Source of the DNA: Pyrenophora tritici-repentis
Lineage: Eukaryota; Ascomycota; Dothideomycetes; Pleosporales; Pleosporaceae
DNA: 64,000 nucleotides
Direction of reading: 5' to 3'
Assembly (NCBI RefSeq): GCF_003171515.1
Contig: NC_089394.1
Span: forward strand, 1,302,001 to 1,366,000
Shown here: in pieces, positions 1 through 11,876 of the stretch
Numbering within the stretch: position 1 is the first letter of the stretch
Layout: the number at the start of each line of letters is the position of its first letter
Position numbers and translations under genes: made by a program
The notes under the pieces: model-generated
Databases searched by the model: none
What the model was told of the DNA's origin: nothing
Seen by the model: only the letters and a program-made list of their open reading frames with translations

Positions 1-3000
1 ATATCAGGTCTTGTGAACACTGAGATGTAGGCTAAGGAGCCAACTAATTGCTGGTATCTTTTCTTTAGTGCTTTGTCTACCACAGTGTTTGGCTCAAGGT
101 TGGTTTCAGCCATTGGAAAATCAGGTAAGGTAGTTGCTCCTTCCATCAAGTTGTACTTATGTGCTACCTTATCAATAAAGGCGTCTTGAATCAGCCAAGT
201 TGATTGTTGAGAGATATCGCGAACTACGCGTATACCGAGGAACCAGTTGAGTTGACCCATCGATCTAAGCTCATACTTCTTGAAGAGCTTGTCCTGGAAT
301 TCCTTGTGGATGTCCAGCTTCGATGGATGTACTAGGACAACTATATCATCAACATAGAAGAAGACAATAAGACTGTTGTTGGCAAAGAGACATGGCGTAT
401 TTGGGATTTGTTTGAGGCCAAGATCTTGGAGTGTGTTGGCCAGGTCCTGGTACCATAGTAGAGGTGCTTCCTTTAGGCCATATAAGGCTCGGCGGAGGAG
501 AAGCAGAGCTCCAAATTGAGTTGTGAAGCCTTCAGGTGTGTTGCAGTACAGTTTCCTAGGTACCCGAGCATTGAGAAATGCGTTCATGGCATCGTATTGG
601 AACATAAGTAGTCCAAACTTAGTTGACATTGCGATGAGAGCTCGAAAGGTTTTAGCTGCTAGTGTAGCAGCGTAGGTGTCACCCCATTGTGTTTGGAGAT
701 CACCTCTGACCACAAGTCGCGCTTTAGCTTTCAAGAAGTAGCCATCTTCGTCAAACTTGTTAGTGTATACCCACATGAGGGGCAGAGTCTCTGCATCAGC
801 AGTGAATGGAGTTACTTTGGTGTTCTCGAAGCAACCTTTCTTCCAACAGTCGTCTATCTCCTTTTTCATGGCGTTCCAGTACAAATCGGCCTGGGGATGA
901 GAAACGACGTCTTTGAACCGCTTAGGTGGTTCAGGCATCTGATCTCGATGAAGCCTAGTCTTTGGAGTAATGGCTGTAATCTTCTCATAGAGTGTTGGGT
1001 GAAGGGAAGTTGCAAAGGTTCCATAGTAGGTAAAGAAGTTTGATGAAACTCTGTCTTGTCCCTTCTTAGCGCGGCTGCGTCTGCTTCCAGTAATTACATT
1101 GTGATCTCCAATGTCTGGATGCAAAGCTTGTGGTGCATTGTTGTTGTGCCGATCTGGGAGATAGCCAGGTATGTCGTATGCATGGCGAGATTCCATTGAT
1201 GGAGTTGGGCGCTGTAGGACAGCTATTGTTGAGTTGGTTGGTGATGGTGAGCGTGAAGGACTCATGGTTCCTTTAGTTAAGTCCATTGGGCTTCTGTCCG
1301 AATATGCGGCGGAAATCTCTATTTCTTCAAGATGCTGGTCCAGTTGCTCAGTGGTGTAGAGATCTTTAGCAGTAGCAGTGAAATGAGGTTGTTCGAGATC
1401 TAGAGTCTCTACCTCTTGTTCAGTGATCTTGTTTGTAGTGATGTTGTTGAGTTTATCGTCCTTATAAGAGAATTGCCACTTAAAGATAACGTCTCTAGTC
1501 CTAATTACGTGGTCGAGTGTCGGTATCCAGACTCTGTAGATGTTTGATGAGTCGTATCCAACGAGGTATCCGATGTGAGCTCGTGGCTCAGTCTTGTCAG
1601 CAGCTTTGATGTCTCTGCGATAGACATAGGCTCTGCACCCAATAGGTGAGTAGTGAGCTACCGAGGGCTTTGTATTGAAAACAACTTCATGAGGTGTCTT
1701 CCATCCAAGTGAATGGACTGGTGTAGTGTTGAGCAGCTGTACTGCTGCGACAGCGAGCTCATTAGTGAGGTCTTTTGGCAGTCCTGATGAAATGCGCAGA
1801 GCGCGAGTGCGCTGCATAATAGTCCTGCCTGCTGCCTCTTGGAGACCTTTTTGCTCATCAGTGTTCTCAGCCGTTGTTTCAATCTTGATTCCAATGCTCT
1901 TGCACGCTGCAGCAAAGTCGCGACCAAGTCCTTTCTCGTTGTCAGATCTAATGATGATGACAACGTACTTGTAGCCAAGCTGTCGCTGGATCTTCTCAAT
2001 GAGATTGAAGACAGCGGGAATAAGAGTGGTTTTAAGTCGATTTGGAAGGCAAGAGATCTCATGCCACTTAGAGAATTGGCAGACAGCGTGTAGAGCGTAT
2101 TTGTCGCCGTTGTAGCATTCTTCTCCTTGAGGGACTAGGTATACCAGGTCAATAGCGATGCGTTCGAATGGCCGAGTAGAGACCGTGTCTGGTGTACGCC
2201 GTGAGATCTGTTTGTTCATCTTTGTAAGAATGCAGTCTTCGCATTCCTTCCAGGATTGTGGAGGATCACTGCCTTGGAGTTTGAAGCCTCGAACAGCTGC
2301 TTCAAGATGGCGGATGGTATCTGGCCCTGGGTGGGCCCAGATGTGATGTGCTTCAGTAGCAGTAGCCTTAAGATGAGGCTTTGGATCATGTGATGGCCTA
2401 AATGCAGCCATGGATTGCAGTGAGTTGGCGTTTGGACGTTTCCCATCATCCGCGTCTATGAGCCAGTGACCTGCGTGGTAGTCTAGGAGAGTAACAACGT
2501 TGTTTGGAGTCGCTTGGTATAGGTGATTCTTTCCAGAATCAAAGTGAATCTTCATGTCCTTGCAGCGTGAGAGGCTGAGGATGTTGGCAAAGAAACCCTC
2601 CACTAGGGCAACGTGGGTAAGCTGGATGTCCTGTATACCATTTGGTGTCCTGACTGGAATGATAACATTTCCCCATTCGCTGATAGAGACTGACTGTGAG
2701 CCAGCGTACAAAGCTTCGTCAGCTGTACTGTACCGAGTGTGGGTCCATCTCCATGATTTGGAGTTGATGACGTGAACATTTGATCCAGGATCCATGATCC
2801 ATCGGTTGATGTAAGGTGGGTTGGATACATGATTGGTAGAGAAGGCCTGAAAAGAACAAGCCATGCTGTGGGGTTGATGATCGCCATGGGCTTGGGCATC
2901 AAAGGCAATAGGCGTTGTGGTTGGTTCGGATGTAGCCTTCGCGTTTTGCCTTTCCGCAGCTCTCTGAAGCTGCTTGGCAATTCTTGGATTCTTCTTAGCC

Positions 3001-3971
3001 TTTTTAAACTTGGCTTCAATCTCTGGGTCTAGTGTCCATCCTGCTCGGCGAACTGCAGGATTGATGTAGGGACAGTTTGAATACCAATGTTCTTCTAAAC
3101 AGATGCATTTGCCTGGTGGATGATTATGCTTCGCTTGAGGTTTCTGATTCTGGCTAGGTCCTTCTTCGGTAGTATTGGCCTTGGTAGACCCGCTGCTGTC
3201 AGCGATGCCGAGAGAGGCGCCGAATGTTCCAAAGGTCGATCCTTGGGGTTTTATAATGCGGAGAAATTGACGGAAGCTAGCAACTAGGGTATTGATTGTC
3301 GGTAGATCTAAGTCTTTTACCGCTGGGTTTTCCTGTAGATCCAAAAGCTTGCGGAGCTCAGCTGTAGCCCAGGTCTCATGTAGCTTGTTGGCTGTGACAA
3401 GGAATTCTTCTTGAACTTGTCCTCCTTTCATCTCAGGCATGTCAAGCATAGCCATGAGGTCAGTGACGCGTATCCATTCGTCTAGCCATTTGTCCACGCT
3501 TGTGTTGCGCGGTTTAGGTGATCGTAGAGCGTCGTATTTCACCCTAAGCTCTCTTCTTCGGGTAGGGTCGGATGGGGCTATGTGGGCTCTGAGCTTGGCT
3601 AGTCGTGCGTGTGCAGTTGCGTCATTCTGGATGAGAGGAATCAAAGAAGTGGAGATTGTTGATGTCACGTCAGTGCAGATCTCCTTGAGAGCTTTGTCTT
3701 TCTGGTGCCACTCCTTGTACTTCCATTCCCACTCGCTGAGCTTCATTCGCTGTACTTGAAGAACTTCGGCCGTAAGGTCTCCATCTGGGAGTATAGGGCG
3801 TTCAGGTTTTGGCGTAAGAGTGGGTGGTGTAGAGACTGCTGGATTACAGTACTCCCATACTCCATGTGACACTGCCTTATCCTTGTGTTGAAAGAGCCAA
3901 AGGGACCAGTCCTCTGGTTTTGTCAGGATGACAACGGTCTTAGTAGACCTCTGGGTTTCAACTGATGCCAT
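1..3971 (-). CDS. Copia Gag-Pol polyprotein (C-terminus outside window)
   Basis: Open frame from an ATG at 3971 to the window edge, at least 1,323 codons with no stop. Gag occupies about residues 1-290 and ends in a zinc knuckle at about 288-300 of variant spacing C-x-C-x3-H-x4-C. The aspartic protease motif reads DPGS near residue 391 instead of DSGA. A GAG-pre-integrase His-x-His/Cys-x2-Cys finger follows at about 542-585. The integrase core begins with AIDLVYL near 607 and has its second Asp in RSDNEKG near 675; the third catalytic residue is less clear and probably lies in the LQEAAGR stretch. The reverse transcriptase shows KARLVVRG near 1090, FQYDAMNAFLNA, and the catalytic YVDD near 1207. 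RNase H is off-window. It makes the particle, protease, integrase and polymerase of the element. Confidence 0.88.
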   Translation of the reverse strand, partial: MASVETQRSTKTVVILTKPEDWSLWLFQHKDKAVSHGVWEYCNPAVSTPPTLTPKPERPILPDGDLTAEVLQVQRMKLSEWEWKYKEWHQKDKALKEICTDVTSTISTSLIPLIQNDATAHARLAKLRAHIAPSDPTRRRELRVKYDALRSPKPRNTSVDKWLDEWIRVTDLMAMLDMPEMKGGQVQEEFLVTANKLHETWATAELRKLLDLQENPAVKDLDLPTINTLVASFRQFLRIIKPQGSTFGTFGASLGIADSSGSTKANTTEEGPSQNQKPQAKHNHPPGKCICLEEHWYSNCPYINPAVRRAGWTLDPEIEAKFKKAKKNPRIAKQLQRAAERQNAKATSEPTTTPIAFDAQAHGDHQPHSMACSFQAFSTNHVSNPPYINRWIMDPGSNVHVINSKSWRWTHTRYSTADEALYAGSQSVSISEWGNVIIPVRTPNGIQDIQLTHVALVEGFFANILSLSRCKDMKIHFDSGKNHLYQATPNNVVTLLDYHAGHWLIDADDGKRPNANSLQSMAAFRPSHDPKPHLKATATEAHHIWAHPGPDTIRHLEAAVRGFKLQGSDPPQSWKECEDCILTKMNKQISRRTPDTVSTRPFERIAIDLVYLVPQGEECYNGDKYALHAVCQFSKWHEISCLPNRLKTTLIPAVFNLIEKIQRQLGYKYVVIIIRSDNEKGLGRDFAAACKSIGIKIETTAENTDEQKGLQEAAGRTIMQRTRALRISSGLPKDLTNELAVAAVQLLNTTPVHSLGWKTPHEVVFNTKPSVAHYSPIGCRAYVYRRDIKAADKTEPRAHIGYLVGYDSSNIYRVWIPTLDHVIRTRDVIFKWQFSYKDDKLNNITTNKITEQEVETLDLEQPHFTATAKDLYTTEQLDQHLEEIEISAAYSDRSPMDLTKGTMSPSRSPSPTNSTIAVLQRPTPSMESRHAYDIPGYLPDRHNNNAPQALHPDIGDHNVITGSRRSRAKKGQDRVSSNFFTYYGTFATSLHPTLYEKITAITPKTRLHRDQMPEPPKRFKDVVSHPQADLYWNAMKKEIDDCWKKGCFENTKVTPFTADAETLPLMWVYTNKFDEDGYFLKAKARLVVRGDLQTQWGDTYAATLAAKTFRALIAMSTKFGLLMFQYDAMNAFLNARVPRKLYCNTPEGFTTQFGALLLLRRALYGLKEAPLLWYQDLANTLQDLGLKQIPNTPCLFANNSLIVFFYVDDIVVLVHPSKLDIHKEFQDKLFKKYELRSMGQLNWFLGIRVVRDISQQSTWLIQDAFIDKVAHKYNLMEGATTLPDFPMAETNLEPNTVVDKALKKRYQQLVGSLAYISVFTRPD

Positions 3972-4078
3972 TCTAGATAGCAGAGTATCGCAAAGTTGGG
4001 ATAGGTTGTCGGGAGATAGATGCCAAAGAGATGGCAGTTGAGTGAACTTCAGTGGTTAAAAGATTGCAGTAGGCAAAT

Positions 4079-4092
4079 CCGGGCTCATAACT
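4079..4092 (-). other. Putative half-tRNA primer-binding site of Copia A
   Basis: On the minus strand the bases read TTATGAGCCCGG just inside the putative 5' LTR. This matches the complement of the anticodon loop region of eukaryotic initiator tRNA-Met (CUCAUAA flanked by G/C pairs), the half-tRNA primer type known for Copia elements. The same motif sits beside the 5' LTR of Copia B and of the mini element at 36.2 kb. Priming itself is inferred. Confidence 0.6.
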
Positions 4093-4094
4093 CT

Positions 4095-4214
4095 CACGTA
4101 TGTGATATGGAAGAAGAGATGAAGGACTGAGTTGATTGTATAGCTATGAACGAGGGAAGCTATATATATGTGAGGAATGAGAGAGTGTAGGGATAGCCCT
4201 GCTAGCGTGCAACA
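4095..4214 (-). repeat. Putative 5' LTR of Copia A
   Basis: Minus-strand sequence beginning TGTTGCACGC at 4214 and ending shortly before the primer-binding site. No second copy is visible because the 3' LTR is beyond the window, so length and inner boundary (4095-4102) are approximate. Confidence 0.45.
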
Positions 4215-6883
4215 TTAATAACTCCATCTATCTGAAAAAAACCTAACCTTGTCGATAATGCCGCGAACTAGATGAGACGGATAGCTCTCAAGCTTGCTGA
4301 TGCAATATCTCAAGCTGTTGCTGCCCTCGAGGACGGCCAGCCGTCTTCCATCGGGTAGGGTAACAACAGGTATGCCGAGGGTAGTGTTGTGAGAGCGTTC
4401 CTCCTCGCTGGGCAATATTGCATCAATGTTGACCTCTATCTGTTGAAGGCCCGGCGACTGCCTATCTAGGGACCTAAGAGCCCAACACGCCATAGACGCG
4501 CGATAAAAGGCAACCGGCCACCAAGTGGGCCTGGCCTCCAAGGGCAAGCTGTCAATCAGTCTGAAAATCTGACCTGCATGGAAGAGAACATAACTCTCCC
4601 CTTCGGGATAGCGTGCCCGGCGCCACATCTCCGCGCGCGCCGCGTCAGATGCGGGAGGCTCTTCCCTAGCGCACTTTTCGATTTCGGGGATGCTGGTAAA
4701 AACGTTGAGGCTAACCAAATGGAGCATAATCATGCTTACCCACTTTGCTGATTGGAGCCAGTCGCCGGTACCACCCCTTTCGGATGTTGGCGTCGCCATG
4801 GAATGGCGGTTGAGAAGCGTGGCCAGGTCTTGCAGCATATCTTGCGTCTCTTGCAAACGGCCTAGAATTTTTATCTTGGAAAGAACGCGGTATCTGTTGG
4901 ACGGCTCGTCTGTATCGAAGATGCGCAGGAGCTGCTGTTGCTCTAAAACCATGGCTTGTAACGGGTGGAGAAGGAGGCGTAGATGGTGCACGGGTAGGTC
5001 CTCGCTGCCTGCTAATCGGCCCTGGAGAAAGCTGCGGAAGAAAGCGTTGAGTGAAGGTGTTTCGTGAGTGCCTTGGGTACCGCTAGCTTCAAACCAGTTG
5101 TTGTATGACGGGGCGTTCCAAAGATGATTCTCGTGTGGCAATGGGACTTGTAAGTCATTGATTGAGAGTATCGGCGGCAGATCGTGGAGCAGGCTTAATT
5201 CGAGGTCTACGTATACCCACGCATACGCATGTCTGCAAGGTTTAGTTAGGACGTCGAGGCTGAGTGTAAGATAAGGCTCACCGATTGCGTTGCTCTTGCT
5301 CCTTCCAACGCTCCCAAAGATCGAGGCCATCAGGGTTATAATGGAGAGGTGACTGCTCCGGCTGCAGGAGGCCGGTGTTTTTGAGCATCTGCGCAGGTTA
5401 GCGTTGTGGTTCCGCAAATAAACGAGAGGGGGTAATTACACTTAGATACTGTCCTCGTTTTGACAGAGCATACTAGATAATCATATTAGCCGGATGATAA
5501 GGCCGGTGTACAGGACCTGGCATACCGAGGTCAAGCAGTCTTTATCACTGCGTGTACACAGCGTCAGCAGCTGCAGAGCACTTCCTCCGACCATTGGCTG
5601 AGCTATGCTTTGGCTTTCGAGGAGGTCATCTAGCGCAATTCTGCACACTTCGATCAAGCCATGTGCAAGTACATGCGATTCGTGCTGATCAGTGAGCATG
5701 GCTCCTTGGGTAATTAGAAGGATGATCAAAAGCATGCCAATATCAGCCATGTCCACTGATAGAATATCGTGAATATTGGTGGTCGAGCAGCCAGCGAGCC
5801 CAAGGTAGGGTTGAACAGAGTCGATGCGTGCTGCATACATGTCGATGAAGTGTACCAGCACATGGGAAGGTGGCAGTGCTACAATGCGTCCGAATAGGCC
5901 CTGGCTACACTGTGAAGGTGGACTACGCGACTGTAAAGCACGATGGAGCAACAACTGTACAGTTGCGACGATACGATCCCGTGCATCGTGTGATAGCGCC
6001 AGAGTAGCGTCACCAATGACATTAGGGATTGCGTTCCAGGCATCCGGCTGTGCGAGCAGATGGACCATGTCGGCAAGCACATCGTCGGAGTTGCCCGGCT
6101 TTTCCGTGAGTGCTTCCCGGGCAAATCGATCCGGACTTGTCCGGCTGGGTATCGCTGGGGAGCTGGATGGAAGACTTTGGGCGCTTGGGGGTGTTGTGAG
6201 TGGTGGTGTTGGTGGCTGATGAGGCCCAAGTGATATTTCTCGCGGCCGGTCATGGTGTTGATATTGGTGTTCGTGTGGGTGATGTTGTTGATGTTGTTGC
6301 TGGTGCTGCTGTTGCTTGTAGATATCTGCACCGCCGAGTCCTTGTGACAAGATCTGGGGATTACTGCCATGCATATTCATCCGTGACATAGGAGAGAACA
6401 TTGCACCGGATGAGCCCCCGTCCATGGTGTCAGGATTGGGTGGCGGCGGGGGATAGGAGAAGTTGATGAAGTCATCATATCCGTTCAGATGCAGTGGCGC
6501 CTGGGGCAGGTTTGTGGTGGCAAAAACGAACATGTCGTTGGGCTGAGGCTGACTTGCTTGTGGCATCATGTAGGCGGGGAACTGATGCTCCATGGTTGCA
6601 ACGTGGCTCGCAGTTGGGCTGCTGGCACTGGCTGGACCTGTGGAGCCTTGATTCCGTCCAGAAGACCTTCGCTGGACGCGTGGACGGCGTGAGGTGCATC
6701 GTGGCTGACAAACATAGTTTCTGGCGACGCACTGTGAACAAGGTACCTTTATCCCATGTTAGAAGGGGTGTCCACATGCAGTGTCCAGAGCGCTGGGTGG
6801 CACTAAAGCCAACTAACCTTACGGTCACATCGAGCCTTTGAGATGGCACAGCGAGTGCAAGCAATGAGTGCGGCGTTGCTCAT
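4215..6883 (-). CDS. Zn2Cys6 transcription factor with fungal middle homology domain
   Basis: Four-exon model on the minus strand: 6883-6818, 6746-5526, 5388-5282, 5232-4215, all with GT...AG introns of 71, 137 and 49 bp, giving 803 residues. Exon 1 plus the start of exon 2 encode a binuclear zinc cluster at residues 9-35 with spacing C-x2-C-x6-C-x5-C-x2-C-x6-C, split by intron 1 between the third and fourth cysteines. A Pro/Ser-rich linker with a Gln/His-rich run (about 166-187) follows. The C-terminal half carries the fungal-specific transcription factor domain, including W..W...E..R..YAW...DLELSLL.D.PP.LS..D...PLP from about residue 450. It is expected to be a nuclear DNA-binding regulator; target genes are unknown. 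The stop codon TAA overlaps the candidate target site of Copia A, so its 3' UTR and terminator are replaced by LTR sequence. Confidence 0.85.
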
Positions 6884-9800
6884 GTCGAATTGAGTGTAGT
6901 AGGAGTTGTGGGTGCCTGAGTACCGTGCCGAAGCCGAAGCCAAAGGTTGCAGACCAAGTGCTTAAAGGGTACATGTACTGTAGCCATAGCTACGCTCGGG
7001 TGGGCCAAACCGCTAACCTGCTGCTGCAGTACAAGGCTAGGCGATAGGACTAAGCGGGGCGCTGGCACATGTCACGCTGTGCAGGGCTGTGAACCCATGC
7101 CTGTCGCTCATCGTCGACAGTTCGTCCAGCCTCACCACTACTGGCATGGGGGGAGCCGCTGACGAGGGACTCATGGGTTGGCAGTGGATGTCAGCATGGG
7201 AGCACTGGCGGATCCCATCATGCCCAGCGCTTTTCCCAAAACATGTTAGCTTATGTCAGCCACCCTCGCACCGTAAGCACTACCCAAGTACTTTGTATGC
7301 GGACGCACCTGAGCACTGTCAGTTCCTACCCGTCTAGTGCATCCTGAGAGATTAGATGAAAGTGTGTGCGATCGCTTTGCTCCCTTGAACAATGCTGCGC
7401 AATCAGGCCTGCTAGTTGCATGGTCACGGTCCCCGAAATCCGCCCTTATTTAGACCGCAACCTCCTGCACCATGATGCCAACCACAACACCATTGAGGCT
7501 AGCGGCTCCAAACTGCCCTTCGGCTCCACCTGCGTCGGCCTAATCGACGGCATGAACACGGCATGAACACCCACGACCTGAGCATCAAAGGTCTGGATAC
7601 TGGCCCACCTGGCGGTAAATAGCAATGCTGGCCTTGACCATTGGCGCTTTGGGCCTCCATAGTACACCACTCCACGCTTGACGTCCGAGTCATGGACGTG
7701 CCCAACCCATTGGTCACCGCAAGCCATACGAAAGGCGGCCGTCGAACAACATCCTCATACATCATCGTCCTGAAACATCGGCTGTCCCCGTGCGCCTCAA
7801 CATTTTGGGAATCCTAGGGGGACGACTCGAGCGACGAAGCTGGACATGTCCTTTCGGCGAATGAGACGGATGGTTTCTTCATAAAATCAATACAACGCCA
7901 TCGTCGTCGCTCTCACAACGAGCGCCAAACCTTAATATCTTCCAACCCGACGGCCACACGTCGGTATGTCAAGGTGTACATCACGACTGCAGCTATCGTA
8001 GCTGCACCTGTCTTGTACTGTTATAATTGTGGGGCGTCAGTCAAGTTCAGCAGCAGAGCCCTTTCCGGCCAAATGTATATCATCGTGTTGAATCTTATCC
8101 TCGTGCCGAACAACCTAGTGCGGCTTCTGATATGTCCAAGCATTTCCTCAGCCCGTCCCTTGAGATTCTCGTTCGTCTATGTATGGGGAAATGGAAACAT
8201 GCCGATAATTCATTGTTGTATGCGAGTGTATGCCGGCATATACTGTTTGATCTCAACGCGCAGACTTGGCTTTGCTCTAGAATATTTTTCTTCGTGCGTT
8301 TCTTAGCCTTGCTTCCCAGTCAAGCAATTTGTGGGGCAGATCAATTCCCATGAGCATGTTCTAGCGGGTCTTGATTTTTCTCCGGCTGCTTGACCGATAT
8401 CCCTTCGGGGAGCTGGGGTAGATGGACGCGGATAATATCTCATTGAAACCCTGATGATATAGAAGACGGCTCCAGACCCGCACTCGGTTTGAGTCAGCCG
8501 AAATACGCGTACGTAAGCACGAAGTGCTCGATTGTTGCAGGTTTGGAAAGTATCGCGCAACATGTGCAGCAACTCGGCCCGTACAAGTTGTCGGCGGCAA
8601 CCCCTCAATTTGCATCTATTGCCTCGGCGCCTTTTGACGCGCCTTTTGAGCATACCGTGTAGGCATGACTTTTGCGCACACCATAAAGGAGCATGATGAG
8701 ATTGATGGTCGAGACCTAATGCAATGCCTTGGCAACCTCCGGGCAGGAGGATCAGGACCGAGGGTGCTAGAACATGTCGGGTTACGAAAGAAGCCTTCGA
8801 TTCGTTACCGATGTCTTCCCACTGCGCATAGTAGGCTGATGCTCGCACCTTCGGCGATCCTAAACTTTTTAAGAGGGCCGAGTTTCGGCAACGCTCTTGC
8901 ACCGATGCATTCGAAACGAGTAGACCATCTGATGGCTTATTATTGCGTAACTTTGTCCAAGTCGAATCAACGTAATGCCGGGTACAGGCCGATATAGATA
9001 CATTTGTGGACGCCGAGTTGACGGAGGACGTTCAAACGGGCTATCGGATGGTGAACATGGATAACACAGCCGCCAGGGCCGCACCCGTCTGCACGGCTGC
9101 AGAAGCAAAGGCCTCAGGACCCTGAGGGGCTGCACGTTCCACGTTACCACATTCCGTCGCTGCCTCCCGTCGCTATTTGTTGAGACCTACGGCGGACACA
9201 GATTGTGGCTTTCATGATACGAGTTGGAGCCGGCGCCAAGGTTCGTTCTGAAGCGGGGCCCCAGGTGGCGGGAGTGGGGGCAGCGATGGGTCGGGTTTCC
9301 AGAAAGTACGTGATTCTGCGCAGAAGGTCCGGGACGGCAACAGGCATGCGTAGCGCGACATATCGTCCTTGTATTCGTGTTGTTGCAGTTGTGGAAGCCA
9401 TAGCGGGGATGAGAAGGAGACTTACTGCGCTGTCTGCCTTAGTAATGGGCGTTGACATTGTACACGGCATGTGCAGCGACTGATGATGAGTAATAACCGA
9501 CTCAGCAGGAAACCCCAAATTTTGCAGATTGCACAAGAGAAAGTAAGCCGCCTGTGTATCATGTAATCATTCCCTACATGATTGGCCATATTCTTTCGGC
9601 GCAAGCTATCCGGAATGAATGTCAAACAGATATCTCGTTTGTTGGACCACCGAATGGGACAAGGTGCAGCCACGAAGCATCAGTCTACATCCTATACCGC
9701 CGACCAGTTGCAACACGAGACCATGACAACTAACAAACTTTGATGCGTTTCGCCTATCACAGATGCGTATCAAGACAAGTCCCTTTGTGGATGATACAGT

Positions 9801-10027
9801 ATCTCTTGGTAATTGCCATTATATCGTTCCGGCTTCATCATAGAACTCAACGCCTCACATCTAGATCCGGTTTGTTCGTGCTACTAAAGTACATGAGGAA
9901 GATCAAACGAGAAGCGGGGAGTGGGGGGTATGTCCAAAACAATATTGTACAAAGCCTTGCCTAGTTCGCACATCAGGTTATGCCGCTGTCATGTTACCAG
10001 GTCGTGTTTGCTGGCGGGAATTCTGCT
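6884..10027. other. Long stretch without a supported gene
   Basis: Scattered short open frames on both strands, the longest about 200 codons on the minus strand (8303-8902, GTG start), show no recognisable domain, signal peptide or intron structure. Base composition is not AT-rich, so this does not look like strongly mutated repeat. It contains the upstream region of the Zn2Cys6 gene (6884 onward) and the 3' flank of the EF-Tu gene. Confidence 0.5.
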
Positions 10028-11474
10028 CTACTCCAAAATACGGGTCACCAGGCCAGTGGCGACTGTCCTGCCACCCTCACGCATGTTGAACCGCTGGCCA
10101 GTCTCCATGACGTGTGGCTGATGGAGTTCGCAAACCATCTCAACGTTGTCACCGGGCATTACGAGCTTGTCGTGCGCATCCTCTGTACCCTCCGGGAAGT
10201 GTAGCGCACACGACTCGTCGGCAGTTCGGATGAACATTTGCGGCCTGTAGTTTTCACCAAAGCCAGTGTGGCGTCCACCTTCCTCCTTGCTCAATACGTA
10301 CATGGAGACGAGGAATTTCTTGTGTGCCTTGACTTGTCCAGGGACCGAGACGACCATACCACGGCGAACATCCTCGCGCTTGACACCGCGGAGGAGAAGA
10401 CCTGAGTTGTCACCTGCACGCGACTCCTCACATGACTTCTTGAAGGTCTCAATGTCAGTGACTTTTGTCTTGATGGGCGCAGTACCCTTGCCGACAAGCT
10501 CTACTTCAGAGTCACGCTTGAGGATACCACGCTCGACACGGCCAGAGACGACGGTACCACGACCAGCGATGGAGAAGACATCCTCGACGGCCATGAGGAA
10601 GGGCTTATCCGTCTCACGTTGGGGTGTAGGGATCCATGAATCGACCGCCTCGAGCAGCTCGTCAACCTTGGTCACACCAATCTCTGGTTGGCGGCCTTCG
10701 ATGGCGCACAGAGCAGAGCCCATGATGATGGGTGTCTCATCACCCTCGAATCCGTAGCTGCTAAGCAATTCGCGCATCTCCATCTCGACCAGTTCCAACA
10801 TCTCCTTGTCATCAACAGCGTCGACTTTGTTCACGAAGACGACAATCTTCTGGACACCGACCTGACGGGCAAGCAGCAGGTGCTCACGGGTCTGGGGCAT
10901 TTGACCGTCTGATGCAGCGACGACGATGATGGCACCATCCATGTTGGCGGCTCCGGTAATCATGTTCTTGATATAATCGGCGTGACCGGGGCAGTCGACG
11001 TGGGCGTAGTGGCGGTTATCAGTTTGGTATTCGATATGGGCAGTCGAGATGGTGATACCGCGCTTGCGCTCTTCGGGGGCCTTGTCGATGGAGCCATACT
11101 CGAGATACTTTGCGTAGCCCTTCTCTGCTTGTCGCTTGGTGATGGCTGCTGTGAGAGTTGTCTAGGTGGGGTCAGTGATTTTGGCCTTGGAAGTTGATGT
11201 CAAGTCATGTGGCGCTGTACCTTTCCGTGGTCGACGTGGCCAATGGTGCCTACATGGATTCTATTAGCACATATATCGACACATTGCAGTTACGAGAAAG
11301 CATACCGATGTTGACGTGCGGCTTGTCTCGTGTGAAGGCGGCGTAGTTCCGTACCCCGTTCATCCACCTGCTCGTGCCCTGGGCACCCAGCGCATTTTGC
11401 ACTGGCGAGACGCCACGCTGGTACTGCAACGCAGAGCGCGAAGTGCGCAGGAGTACTCTTGAAAAGCTCGACAT
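10028..11474 (-). CDS. TUF1: Mitochondrial translation elongation factor Tu
   Basis: Three exons on the minus strand: 11474-11306, 11249-11221, 11161-10028, giving 443 residues. It delivers aminoacyl-tRNA to the mitochondrial ribosome as a GTPase. All GTP-binding motifs are present: GHVDHGKT in exon 2 running into exon 3, [17 protein letters not shown] and the GSAL motif. The beta-barrel domains 2 and 3 follow ([13 protein letters not shown]; the [14 protein letters not shown] segment; final GGRTVATG). The start [17 protein letters not shown] gives an Arg/Ser-rich, acid-free N-terminus typical of a mitochondrial presequence ahead of the FTRDKPHVN start of the mature protein. The 29-bp exon 2 carries only the P-loop. 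Length matches yeast Tuf1. It is transcribed divergently from the hydrolase gene next to it. Confidence 0.96.
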
Positions 11475-11876
11475 GATTGACCCGATCACAGAACACAAAG
11501 GCAGCAGAGGCAGGCAATTGGCCGAGATGGCGATGTCGTCGTGAGGGTGGAGGCTCAAATCATTTTCTTAGCGCGCCGTGATTACGTTGGGTGCCGGCCA
11601 ATCAGATGAGGGGGAGATCCGAGCTCCACCACGCAGAGAAGGCGCGGACGGGGCATGGGAAAGCGCCACCAGCTTTTAGGTTTGTTAAAGCCATTGAGTG
11701 TCGAATTGAACATCAAGCATTGAGCCTTGACGCCCTTGTAATTCTGCCTCTCACATCAGCTGAGGCGTGCCGGTGCTGACTTTTTTTTTCTGAGTCGCGA
11801 ATACCCGAGGTCCCCTCCTCAACCGAGCTCTGCAAGTTGCATCATCGTCGCGCGTGCTGATCAGATTCACCACATC
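11475..11876. promoter_or_regulatory. Shared divergent promoter of EF-Tu and hydrolase genes
   Basis: The 402 bp between the two start codons must hold both promoters. A T-rich run (about 11781-11791) followed by pyrimidine-rich sequence lies about 90 bp before the plus-strand start, as in many fungal promoters. No TATA box or named operator is identifiable. Confidence 0.5.

Larger units (their letters stand above)
1..4214 (-). mobile_element. Copia LTR retrotransposon A, cut by left window edge
   Basis: Ty1/Copia element read on the minus strand. From high to low coordinates it has a putative short 5' LTR (about 4095-4214), a primer-binding site, then one uninterrupted Gag-Pol frame that runs off position 1. 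The order Gag, protease, integrase, reverse transcriptase defines Copia. The 3' part (RNase H, polypurine tract, 3' LTR) lies outside the window. The putative LTR starts with TGTTGCACGC exactly next to the stop codon of the neighbouring transcription factor gene, with ATTAA as the candidate 5-bp target sequence. The other copy of that duplication is not visible, so the outer boundary is inferred. The open frame argues for a young copy. Confidence 0.85.

Noticed and set aside
4690..5067. 125-codon plus-strand frame opposite the Zn2Cys6 gene
   Set aside because: Antisense shadow of the conserved regulator domain; no features of its own.
8303..8902. 199-codon minus-strand open frame as a gene
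   Set aside because: No ATG at its beginning, no recognisable domain, no homologous neighbours, and other frames here are open too; chance open frame is the simpler reading.
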